Shown here piece by piece: positions 1 to 6,743 of a stretch of 18,444 nt of DNA. Numbering within the stretch: position 1 is the stretch's first letter; each line of letters opens with the position of its first letter. A program made the translations under genes and the position numbers. The DNA is taken from contig JALOBD010000025.1 in NCBI GenBank assembly GCA_023228445.1, forward strand, positions 1 to 18,444, written 5' to 3'. The notes under the pieces are model-generated. The model had not been told where the DNA came from, did not search any database, and was given only the letters and a program-made list of their open reading frames with translations. Origin of the DNA: Sphaerochaeta sp. GTDB lineage: Bacteria > Spirochaetota > Spirochaetia > Sphaerochaetales > Sphaerochaetaceae.

Positions 1-625
1 ACCTCTGGTAGATTGGAGTAGCTTGCCGTCCTGCGCCACCTGTTTCCAACTGATACGGCGGATTGCCGATTATCACATCAAATTTCATATTAAAAATCCT
101 TTCTGGGTGTGTAGTATGTATAAGCTCATAGGCATGGTTTTCAAGGCTCTCGTCGCGATCATATTCGCTCTGGCTCGCACCACAAAATACGCATTTGCCA
201 TTTCGCCAGCTGTGCTGAATTTTTTTGAAACGTACATTGCCTTCGGCGCCTGCAAAGCGTGTAACGCTGTATTTGCCGTTAGGGTACTTGCTACAATACA
301 CGCTTCGGCGCGAGAGAAGACTTGTCATTTCCGTAATGGCAATCCCGAATAACTGCTTGTTGTAGATGTGGTCAATCCGTGTTTGCAGGTTAGGCATCAC
401 ATCTTCAAGCCCGACAAGCAGACGCTTTGCGACTTCACGCAGAAAAACACCGCTTTTTGTTGCCGGGTCTAAAAATGTAGTGTCTGGAGAGTGGAAAAGC
501 TCCTGAGGCAGCAAGTCCAACATACGGTTGGCGATTTCTGGCGGCGTGAACACCTCGTCATTGCTCAAATTGGCAAGACAGGAGAGAACGTCCGGGTTAT
601 ATGTGTTTTGGTAAAAATCAGCCAT
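1..625 (-). CDS. N-6 adenine DNA methyltransferase of a restriction-modification system, N-terminal part (runs off left edge)
   Basis: This is the first 208 residues of a gene that continues beyond the left edge; no stop codon is seen. It looks like an Eco57I-type gamma-class adenine methyltransferase, which would modify a specific DNA site with S-adenosylmethionine. A motif I-like SAM-binding segment FLDPATKSGVFL lies at residues 51-62 and the catalytic motif IV NPPY at 188-191, preceded by DVII. An insert between them carries a short CVFC cysteine pair (146-149). The ATG at 625 overlaps the end of the upstream gene by 8 bases, so translation is probably coupled. The region is more AT-rich than the rest of the window, which fits an acquired defence cassette. 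Any specificity, nuclease or helicase parts would lie outside the window. The methyltransferase family is fairly sure; the system type is not. Confidence 0.85.
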   Translation of the reverse strand, partial: MADFYQNTYNPDVLSCLANLSNDEVFTPPEIANRMLDLLPQELFHSPDTTFLDPATKSGVFLREVAKRLLVGLEDVMPNLQTRIDHIYNKQLFGIAITEMTSLLSRRSVYCSKYPNGKYSVTRFAGAEGNVRFKKIQHSWRNGKCVFCGASQSEYDRDESLENHAYELIHTTHPERIFNMKFDVIIGNPPYQLETGGAGRQATPIYQR

Positions 626-1283
626 TTTCCTGCACTCTCCTGTAATGTGTCGGTGCAAACTCATAGATTGGCATTAAAACCATTACACCGCTTGCGTCCG
701 TTTCGTAAGTTCCTACCTCACCAAATAAGTCAAATTGCAAATCTTTATCCTCAGCCTGGAGCATGTGTGAAAGTTCAAAGTCACGCCGTTTCAGCAGACA
801 ACCGTTCACAGCCGACCACTCAGCAAAGATTATCGGCGTTCCGTCTTCCCGCTCTAAAGTCAGGGCATCTCCACAAAGGATGTTCTTCGTGAGGATATAC
901 TGAACAGCTTCACGAGTTTCGCAGTTTGCCTCTGTTTTGCACTGTTTGGTGTATTCGGTATTCCAGATAGTATACAGACGTTCGCGACAATCCAGCACAT
1001 TATCCTGCAGGATATCCACACCATAAATGCTTGTGATTGCTATGACGGAATATTGCTCATAATCTGCAGCATTTCTTCCATAGCGAGATTTTACAACAAC
1101 AAGCTTGCGCCTGAGAATTTCTGCAAGGAAGTTTCCGTCGCCGCAAGCCGGCTCCAGGAAACGGGAGTCAATCCGCTCTGTTTCCTGTTTCACAAGGTCG
1201 AGCATTGCGTTCACTTCACGCTCGGCTGTGAAAACTTCACCGTGGTCGGCTACACGCTGCTTTGATTTTATTTGACCCCCCAT
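618..1283 (-). CDS. DNA methyltransferase-fold protein lacking the catalytic NPPY motif
   Basis: A 221-residue protein with a clear SAM-binding motif I, FLEPACGDGNFL, at residues 42-53. It also has an acidic motif II-like strand (YGVDIL, 87-92) and a motif III-like segment (NILCGDAL, 134-141). Where the catalytic D/N-P-P-Y/F of adenine methyltransferases is expected it reads IIFAEWSAVNG (151-161), so it is probably not catalytic by itself. It sits between an XRE regulator (1-base TAATG overlap) and a second methyltransferase that does carry NPPY (8-base overlap), and is therefore almost certainly expressed with them. A likely role is as a partner or regulatory subunit of the downstream enzyme, but this is inference. 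An annotation pipeline would probably call it a restriction-modification methyltransferase or hypothetical. Confidence 0.8.
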   Translation of the reverse strand: MGGQIKSKQRVADHGEVFTAEREVNAMLDLVKQETERIDSRFLEPACGDGNFLAEILRRKLVVVKSRYGRNAADYEQYSVIAITSIYGVDILQDNVLDCRERLYTIWNTEYTKQCKTEANCETREAVQYILTKNILCGDALTLEREDGTPIIFAEWSAVNGCLLKRRDFELSHMLQAEDKDLQFDLFGEVGTYETDASGVMVLMPIYEFAPTHYRRVQENG

Positions 1284-1495
1284 TACTTATTATCGTCCCT
1301 ATCAAATTCCACGATGTCACCTATATTACAATCCAATGCTTTGCAAACCTTCATCAGGATATTCATACTTACGTTCTCCCCTTTGGACATCTTCGTCACG
1401 GATGTCCAACTGACGTTGGCGGCAAGAACGAGATCCTTCTTTTTCATATCCTTATCGATCAGAATTTTCCAAAGCTTTCTATAGTTGGCAAGCAT
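1283..1495 (-). CDS. Small XRE/Cro-type helix-turn-helix regulator of the restriction-modification cassette
   Basis: A 70-residue protein made almost entirely of one Cro/CI-type helix-turn-helix. The segment KKDLVLAANVSWTSVTKMSKG (about residues 19-39) is the two-helix DNA-binding unit, and CKALDCNIGDIVEF near the end is the usual last helix of this family. It is preceded by an AGAGG ribosome-binding site about 6 bases before the ATG. It overlaps the methyltransferase by one base (TAATG), the arrangement of a controller protein that times expression of a restriction-modification operon. An imperfect inverted repeat lies 39-65 bases upstream. Regulation of its own operon is inference; the family is clear. 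Confidence 0.88.
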   Translation of the reverse strand: MLANYRKLWKILIDKDMKKKDLVLAANVSWTSVTKMSKGENVSMNILMKVCKALDCNIGDIVEFDRDDNK

Positions 1496-1533
1496 TTAAA
1501 ACCTCTGAGTAAGGATATCATAGATTCACCGGC

Positions 1534-1560
1534 TTTGATAGAAAAATTCTTTTAATCAAA
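1534..1560. promoter_or_regulatory. Possible operator upstream of the XRE-methyltransferase operon
   Basis: Arms TTTGAT (1534-1539) and ATCAAA (1555-1560) form an inverted repeat with a 15-base spacer that itself holds a nested AGAA/TTCT pair. It lies just upstream of a TATGAT-like -10 (1517-1522 on the minus strand) for the small XRE gene. Controller proteins commonly bind such sites, but the AT-rich context makes chance symmetry quite possible. Confidence 0.25.
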
Positions 1561-1724
1561 AGAATATAGGCCATAATTAATAGCAATGTAACCATTTGTT
1601 CATCACCGGAATACTTCCTTCTAACTTGAACATATAAGACGTTTTTTCATAGAAATTTTGGATTGATAGTCCAAATATTACGCCAAAATGCTGACAACTA
1701 GGGAAACTCTGTTACCCTATCCGT

Positions 1725-2987
1725 GTGAACAACCGGACAATTGCACAGTATGCCTCCAGAGGGAGCGGCAAAGGGATTGGCAGGATCTTAGTCCTCACCG
1801 GAGCACGGGAGACGGGCAAGAAGACCCTCGCACGCCATCTCTTCCCATCCCACGCGTATGTGAGCATCGAGGACCCTGTGACGCGGGGCGATTACGCCCG
1901 GCTCACCGCCGCACAATGGAATCTCCTGTACCCCCATGCGATCCTCGATGAAGTGCAGAAACAACCCCCCCTCATCGAAAGCATCAAATCGGTGTACGAC
2001 CTATTTCCCGATCCCACCTATGTCCTGCTCAGCTCCAGCCAGTTCCTGCTCCTGGAGAAGGTCAAGGAGAGCCTTGCTGGAAGGTGCCGGATCATCGAGC
2101 TGTATCCTCTCACATTACCCGAACTGGAGAGCAGTGGATGGGATGAAGCGGTTCAGCCATCGCTCTTCCAGCAATGCCTCCTTGATTCCTCTTCCGCTCA
2201 AAAGGTAATCGATTCTTTCCTCCCTTCCTTTAACCTCGATCCTCTCATGGCCAGGAAAGACCACGCTTGGCGCTATTATGTGCGCTATGGAGGCTATCCG
2301 GCGCTGACCGACATCGATATGTCGGATAAAGATCGATGGGAGTGGCTCGCCATGTACGTCAAGACGTACCTGGAGCGGGATATCCGGGACCTCGCTGAAT
2401 TCAGGGACCTCGATCCGTTCGTCAGGATGCAACGTTACCTTGCCCAACAGACAGCACGGACGGTGAATGCATCCGCAATATCACAGGAGGTCGGCGTATC
2501 GGTGAAGACCGTCCAGAAATACCTGAATTATTTTGAACTCAACTACCAGACCATCATGCTGCCAAGCTGGAAACGAAATGTGAACAAACGTTTGACGAAG
2601 ACCCCAAAACTCCACTTCCTTGACAACGGCGTGCTCCAGGCGGTTCTGCGCAAACAAGGCGGCGTGACCGGTCATGAGTTTGAAAGCCTCGTGGTGGCGG
2701 AGATGTTCAAACAGATCAAATGCCTGCCCCTCTCTACCTCCCCCTACCATCTCAGGACTCATGACGGCAAGGAAGTCGATCTCCTTCTGGAGACCAGTGA
2801 GGGATACTTCGCGTTCGAGATCAAGATGAGCGACCACAGCGTGGCATCGGATGCCAAACACCTGAGGAGTGTCGAAGCCATCCTCGACAAACCGCTGCTC
2901 CATGCATTCGTGCTCTCCAACGATCCGGTGACTCGGACTCTTGGCGATGGTATCACCGCCGTGAACGTGGCATACTTCCTCGGCTAA
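1725..2987 (+). CDS. AAA_14/DUF4143-family ATPase with altered Walker A
   Basis: A 420-residue protein of the AAA_14 plus DUF4143 family. It starts at a GTG; no strong ribosome-binding site is visible and an in-frame stop lies at 1692. The P-loop at 26-34 reads GARETGKKT: the Ser/Thr that follows the invariant GK is Lys33. Walker B ILDE (73-76) is intact, but the usual TGSSQ sensor reads SSSQ (103-106). A winged-helix-like segment with VSVKTVQKYL (258-267) precedes the C-terminal nuclease-like DUF4143 part, with Asp352 (KEVDLLLE) and FEIK (364-367). The cellular role of this family is unsettled. The gene meets the related minus-strand ATPase tail to tail, 60 bases away. Family is sure; ATPase activity is doubtful given Lys33. 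Confidence 0.88.
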   Translation: MNNRTIAQYASRGSGKGIGRILVLTGARETGKKTLARHLFPSHAYVSIEDPVTRGDYARLTAAQWNLLYPHAILDEVQKQPPLIESIKSVYDLFPDPTYVLLSSSQFLLLEKVKESLAGRCRIIELYPLTLPELESSGWDEAVQPSLFQQCLLDSSSAQKVIDSFLPSFNLDPLMARKDHAWRYYVRYGGYPALTDIDMSDKDRWEWLAMYVKTYLERDIRDLAEFRDLDPFVRMQRYLAQQTARTVNASAISQEVGVSVKTVQKYLNYFELNYQTIMLPSWKRNVNKRLTKTPKLHFLDNGVLQAVLRKQGGVTGHEFESLVVAEMFKQIKCLPLSTSPYHLRTHDGKEVDLLLETSEGYFAFEIKMSDHSVASDAKHLRSVEAILDKPLLHAFVLSNDPVTRTLGDGITAVNVAYFLG

Positions 2988-3047
2988 TCGCACCCGAGGT
3001 TTCCTTGCCACAGGAATATTCCATCATAGTTCCGCTGTGTTCTGTCA

Positions 3048-4217
3048 TCAGAGCGGTGGTATCTCGGGCCAATCCTTCCACGAGACATATCGGATGCCAT
3101 CTACCGTGCAGGAGATATCCCCTAGATAGAAGACGGCTCCTTGCACATCCTCATCCTTCCTCAACTCAATATATTTTCTCGTATTCGCGCCATACTTTCG
3201 TTCTGGATTGCTATCGCTTTTGATCTCTATTGCGTACGTATGATTCCAGTCTGCTATTGTGTTCACCTCAAATCCCCCGAGGTCACGGAAGTACGAAATA
3301 TCGCCTCTGCGCCCTTGGTTGAACCTATCTTTGAGTAGCTCACAGACAGCCATCGTCTCGATCACAGCTCCCTTATAGGGACTGAGGAGCAACTGCTCCT
3401 TGGTCTCGATCCGTAAAAGGTGACATAGGAGGCCAGAGTCAACGAAGTATAGCTTTGGGGTCTTCACCAATGTCTTGCCCAAATTGTTGCGGTCAGGCTG
3501 GAGGAAATGGATGATGTATGATGCCTCAAGAATAGAGAGCCAACTCTTGACGGTGGGAGCTGAGACACCCAATATCTTTGATATTCCCTCCATCGAAAGC
3601 ATCTGACCGCTATACGTCGCACAGATTTGAATGAACTTTTTGAACACCGTGAGATTCGAAGAGTTGATTTGACCCCTCACATCCAAATCAAGGTACGAGT
3701 CTATGTAGTTGTCGAGCCAATCCTCGACAATGAATTGGCGGTTACTGTCGTAGAGCGGAGGGTACTGTCCCTTGAAGGCAAGCTCATGAGCATGCTGTGG
3801 CAGGAGCCCCTCCTCTTTCAGTTCACCTATCGAGAACGGAAGGAGACGGAGAAATGCGATTCTCCTCGCCAGACTGTCAGCCATGTTCTTCAGCTCCAGT
3901 TGGCTTGAACCGGTAATAATGAACTTTCCTGCATGGTAAGGATCCTGGTCAACCGCAAGTTTCACCGCATCGAAGATCGCCGGCTCCTTCTGAGCCTCGT
4001 CAATGATGACTCCATCAGGAAATGCAAGGAGAAAGTCTTTCGGGGCGTTCTTTGCAAGCTCCCGGTAGTATGTGTCATCGAACGATACGTACTGTTTATC
4101 GGGGAATACCATCTGTGCCAAGGTTGTCTTGCCCGCTTGCCGTGGTCCGGTCACTGCCACCACCGGGAACTGTGAGGCGAGTCTCACAAATGCATCTTTT
4201 GCTCTTCGTTCTATCAT
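3048..4217 (-). CDS. AAA_14/DUF4143-family ATPase, intact P-loop
   Basis: A 389-residue ATPase of the same family as its convergent neighbour, with the usual length and start (an N-terminal helix and then the P-loop). Walker A GPRQAGKTT spans 24-32, Walker B VIIDE 70-74 and the sensor TGSSQ 102-106. A winged-helix segment (GVSAPTVKSWL, 217-227) follows. The C-terminal nuclease-like domain has Glu287 and EIK (331-333), but Asn319 (FEVN) occupies the place of the usual Asp of EVD. The start codon lies only 6 bases after a consensus-like -10, so the mRNA may be leaderless or nearly so. Three phased repeats upstream imply dedicated regulation. Function is unknown beyond nucleotide binding; the proteins are frequent in accessory regions. 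Confidence 0.9.
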   Translation of the reverse strand: MIERRAKDAFVRLASQFPVVAVTGPRQAGKTTLAQMVFPDKQYVSFDDTYYRELAKNAPKDFLLAFPDGVIIDEAQKEPAIFDAVKLAVDQDPYHAGKFIITGSSQLELKNMADSLARRIAFLRLLPFSIGELKEEGLLPQHAHELAFKGQYPPLYDSNRQFIVEDWLDNYIDSYLDLDVRGQINSSNLTVFKKFIQICATYSGQMLSMEGISKILGVSAPTVKSWLSILEASYIIHFLQPDRNNLGKTLVKTPKLYFVDSGLLCHLLRIETKEQLLLSPYKGAVIETMAVCELLKDRFNQGRRGDISYFRDLGGFEVNTIADWNHTYAIEIKSDSNPERKYGANTRKYIELRKDEDVQGAVFYLGDISCTVDGIRYVSWKDWPEIPPL

Positions 4218-4223
4218 GATTCC

Positions 4224-4252
4224 ACTATAAAATCTATAAAACCTAAAGTCAA
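4224..4252 (-). promoter_or_regulatory. Strong sigma-70-type promoter of the DUF4143 ATPase gene
   Basis: Read on the minus strand, TTGACT (4247-4252) is followed after exactly 17 bases by TATAGT (4224-4229). The -10 ends 6 bases before the ATG at 4217, which puts the expected transcription start at or beside the start codon. The proximal copy of the 13-bp repeat overlaps the -35 hexamer. Confidence 0.7.
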
Positions 4253-4295
4253 GACATAGTAAAACCTAAAGTTTTATGCACCTAAAACCTAAAGT
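4237..4295. repeat. Three 13-bp direct repeats with an exact 23-bp period upstream of the DUF4143 ATPase
   Basis: TAAAACCTAAAGT occurs at 4237-4249, 4260-4272 and 4283-4295, identical each time, with starts exactly 23 bases apart. No further copy is seen one period on either side. The block runs from the -35 of the ATPase promoter outward, as expected for an array of binding sites for an activator or repressor sitting on similar helix faces. No palindrome of comparable quality is present, so a directly oriented binder is more likely. The binding protein is not identified. The stretch from 4296 to 4578 shows no convincing gene. Confidence 0.85.
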
Positions 4296-4578
4296 TTGCT
4301 GGATGAACCCTCCATCACCTACGGGCCAATTCATCTCTTCTCTTCCAGATCATGTGTGAGCTCCCTGGAGGTATCTTACAAATATGATCTTGTTGTCAAT
4401 GATAAGAAATGACAGCATTGGAACAGCACCCGCACGAATGTGGGATCTTTTATTTGGTATAACACGGTGCCTTACACCGGGATTCTCAATCATCGCTCTT
4501 GCATCAAATCAACCAATGACTGATCGTATGCTTACGGGAAAATGCACAGAGAAGCATTTTCTCGTAACAGGAGAGCAC

Positions 4579-5283
4579 ATGGAATTCAAACGCGAACAGT
4601 ATGTGGACACCCTCATCCGTAAGCAATGCAACCATCTGATAAAAACCGTGACCAGAATGAGGAGGGTGGGCAAGAGCTACCTCATCTTCACGCTCTTCAA
4701 ACGCCATCTTCTCTCACAGGGCGTTAAGCCATCGCACATCATCGAGATGAGCTTCGACACCTTTGAGAATCTCAGATTCAGAAATCCTCATGAGTTCTAC
4801 CCGTATGTGAAAGGCCTGATCAAAGATGGCGGGATGCATTTATACTGCTGGATGAAATCCAACTCTTTGATGAGTTTGAGTCGGTCTTGAACGGACTTTT
4901 GCGGATGCCGAATGGTGACCTCTATGTGACCGGAAGCAACGCCTGATTTTTATCGAAGGACGTGATCACGGAATTTCGGGGACGCGGGGATGAAATCTAT
5001 GCCTCACCCCTCAGTTTTTCTGAGTTCATGGGTGAGTATGAGGGGTCCGCGTATTACGGGTACAGGGAGTACATCCTCTACGGTGGGTTGCCCCCCGTTG
5101 TACTCCTGCGCACCAGCGAAGAAAAAATCGTACTGCTGAAGCACCTCTTTGAAGAGACCTACATCAAGGATGTGATGAACCGGAACAACCTGGAAGACAC
5201 GGACACCCTTGGTGATATCTTGAACTTCCTCTCTTCCTCCATCGGATCATTGACAATCCCGACAAAGCTCTCGAACACCTTCT
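4579..5283 (+). pseudogene. Decayed DUF4143-family ATPase gene
   Basis: The original start is the ATG at 4579 with AGGAG 5 bases upstream. The N-terminal part (FKREQYVDTLIRKQ) runs into a damaged P-loop, VTRMRRVGKS, in which the first Gly of the GxxxxGKS motif is Arg. At about 4839 the reading frame shifts; one extra T in the T-run would restore FILLDEIQLFDEF, the Walker B strand. After TGSNA an in-frame TGA (4944-4946) replaces what is normally a charged residue before FLSKDVITEFRGRGDEI. The sequence then stays recognisable to SSSIGSLTIPTKLSNTF, where it stops at 5284-5286; the winged-helix and nuclease-like C-terminal part is absent. It is therefore a multiply broken third copy of the family present in the two preceding genes, although of a different subfamily. 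Confidence 0.85.
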
Positions 5284-5437
5284 AGCTCTCGGCCAGGTAG
5301 CCTCGATCCCACAGCCTCTGGCAAAGCACATCATCGAGGAGACGAGAGAGGCCCTCTCCCACTGGAGAGAACTTGCCTCAGAGCATGGGGTATCCAAAGA
5401 GAAGATTGTTGAGATTGCAAAAAAGCTGAATCGATAG
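5246..5437 (+). pseudogene. C-terminal remnant of a HipA-like kinase gene
   Basis: In the +2 frame, overlapping the end of the decayed ATPase, an open segment ends at the TAG 5435-5437. It reads IIDNPDKALEHLLALG, then LAKHIIEETREAL, then SHWRELASEHGVSKEKI, and ends in KKLNR. The W-x-x-x-A-x-x-x-G-V pattern and final basic helix match the tail of HipA-type serine kinase toxins. No HipA kinase core or HipB partner is present. The piece lacks a start and is read out of frame from the ATPase remnant, so it is a fragment left by a deletion. The HipA assignment rests on a short segment. Confidence 0.5.
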
Positions 5438-5445
5438 TAGCACTA

Positions 5446-5976
5446 TCACATATCCTTCAGCAGACGCCGCGCCTCAATTGTGGTGAAAATCCGGTAGTGC
5501 GGGTCGTAGAGCCTGCGATAGTGACTGCTATGGTCACTGACGTACGATCGGCGCTGTAGAAGAGATGCGATGCGCTTCTCATCCGCTCCAAAGTCCTTAA
5601 TCTGGTGTTCAAGCGGTCTCAATGCCTCCAGAATGGTCTGCCACTCCTCTCTCCAATAGACGATGTCGGGCAGGGTGAAGGAGCGGGCGCTTGCAAGAAA
5701 GGAGTCGTAGTACTCCTCCCTATCCACGATGCCGTCAACGATGAGGTCCATGGGGATGCGGTGAAAGTTCCTACCCAGTCCGCACGGCTCACTCGCCCAG
5801 CGCCCACGGCTCTGCATGGCTGCAAGCTCCCGTTCAAAAGAGAGACGGGTTTGCCCCAGGTCGTCGAGGAGATGGCCTGGACCGAAGGAGTCCTGGAAGA
5901 AACTCTTGTAGAGATCGCCAAGAGCCGATTGTGGATACCGGGCAAGCTGTTCCCGTACCGCCTCGATGTAGTTCAT
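5446..5976 (-). CDS. Conserved-looking protein of unknown function at the end of the metal ABC transporter operon
   Basis: The ATG at 5976 was chosen because AGAAGGG lies 5 bases before it (5982-5988); a GTG at 5991 overlapping the ATPase stop is the longer alternative. The 176-residue protein is soluble, with no signal peptide or membrane segment. Recognisable blocks are YPQSALGDLYKSFFQDSFGPGHLL near the N terminus (about 14-37), a middle EPCGLGRNFHRIPMDLI, and a C-terminal block rich in His, Tyr and Arg (SDHSSHYRRLYDPHYRIF). These clustered His, Asp and Tyr residues could form a ligand or metal site, but I do not recognise the family. It follows the transporter ATPase by 11 bases and is the last gene of that operon, which ties it to whatever the transporter imports. 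Confidence 0.75.
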   Translation of the reverse strand: MNYIEAVREQLARYPQSALGDLYKSFFQDSFGPGHLLDDLGQTRLSFERELAAMQSRGRWASEPCGLGRNFHRIPMDLIVDGIVDREEYYDSFLASARSFTLPDIVYWREEWQTILEALRPLEHQIKDFGADEKRIASLLQRRSYVSDHSSHYRRLYDPHYRIFTTIEARRLLKDM

Positions 5977-5987
5977 ACGAACCCTTC

Positions 5988-6743
5988 TCACTGCACCGGG
6001 ATGACCATGGGGGAGCCCTCGACCTCGATGACCCGTACATCGATGTCGTAGACTTCCCGTATGGTCGCCTCGGTGATGACTTGCCTGCCTCCAGCGGCAA
6101 AGATCCTCCCCTCCTTGAGGAGGATGAAGCGATCGCAGTAGCGGAGGGCGAGATTGAGGTCGTGCACCGCGATGAGGGCCGACCGTCTGCTGTGATGGAT
6201 GACCCTCCTGATGGTATGCATCAGGCGCAACTCGTTGTGGATGTCCAAGCTGCTCGTCGGCTCATCGAAGAGGATGATGGTGGGATCCTGGGCAAGGGCG
6301 CGAGCGATTTGGACCTGCTGGAACTCACCGCCGGAGAGCTCGTCGGCTGAGCGCAGCGCCAAGTGTTCGATGGAGATGGTATGCAGCGCTTCCTCGACCT
6401 TCTGGTAGTCCGCTCTTGCCGGAGCCCAGCCAAAGTGCGGCTTGCGCCCGAGGAGGACCAGATCAAAGACTGTCATCGCCGAGACCTCTGCCTGTTGGGG
6501 CACCCACCCCATCGTGCGGGCAATCTGGATCGGCCGCATCGTCCGGGTATCGATGCCTTCGACCAACACCGTACCCGCCTGGGCTCTGAGGATCCGATTG
6601 AGGCACTTCAGGAGCGTGGTCTTGCCCGCCCCATTGCGTCCAAGGATTGCCACAAGCTCACCCGCTCCCGCCGAGAAGGTGATCTCCTCGATGACCGGGG
6701 TGCTCTTGTAGCTGAATGAAACGCCACTGATATCAAGAATCAT
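5988..6743 (-). CDS. ABC transporter ATPase, FecE/BtuD type
   Basis: A 251-residue cytoplasmic ATPase that powers an iron-chelate, cobalamin or similar metal importer. It has Walker A GRNGAGKTT (35-43), Q-loop VPQQ (81-84), signature LSGGE (136-140), Walker B IILFDE (156-161), D-loop SSLD and the switch His194 (VHDLN). The strand TVFDLVLLGRKPHFGW before the helical domain is typical of the FecE/FepC/BtuD group. The ATG overlaps the permease stop by 4 bases (ATGA), so translation is coupled. Substrate cannot be read from the ATPase. Confidence 0.95.
   Translation of the reverse strand: MILDISGVSFSYKSTPVIEEITFSAGAGELVAILGRNGAGKTTLLKCLNRILRAQAGTVLVEGIDTRTMRPIQIARTMGWVPQQAEVSAMTVFDLVLLGRKPHFGWAPARADYQKVEEALHTISIEHLALRSADELSGGEFQQVQIARALAQDPTIILFDEPTSSLDIHNELRLMHTIRRVIHHSRRSALIAVHDLNLALRYCDRFILLKEGRIFAAGGRQVITEATIREVYDIDVRVIEVEGSPMVIPVQ

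Noticed and set aside
1657..1675. TTTGGA-N7-TCCAAA small inverted repeat upstream of the first ATPase
   Set aside because: Six-base arms in an AT-rich gap are weak evidence and no promoter pair could be fixed around them.
1688..1951. ATG-started frame overlapping the start of the first DUF4143 ATPase
   Set aside because: The P-loop family reading is in the other frame; this one gives no recognisable protein and ends early.
4237..4295. CRISPR-like interpretation of the 23-bp periodic repeats
   Set aside because: Three 13-bp repeats with 10-bp spacers are too short for a CRISPR array and no cas gene is present; the overlap with a promoter points to binding sites.
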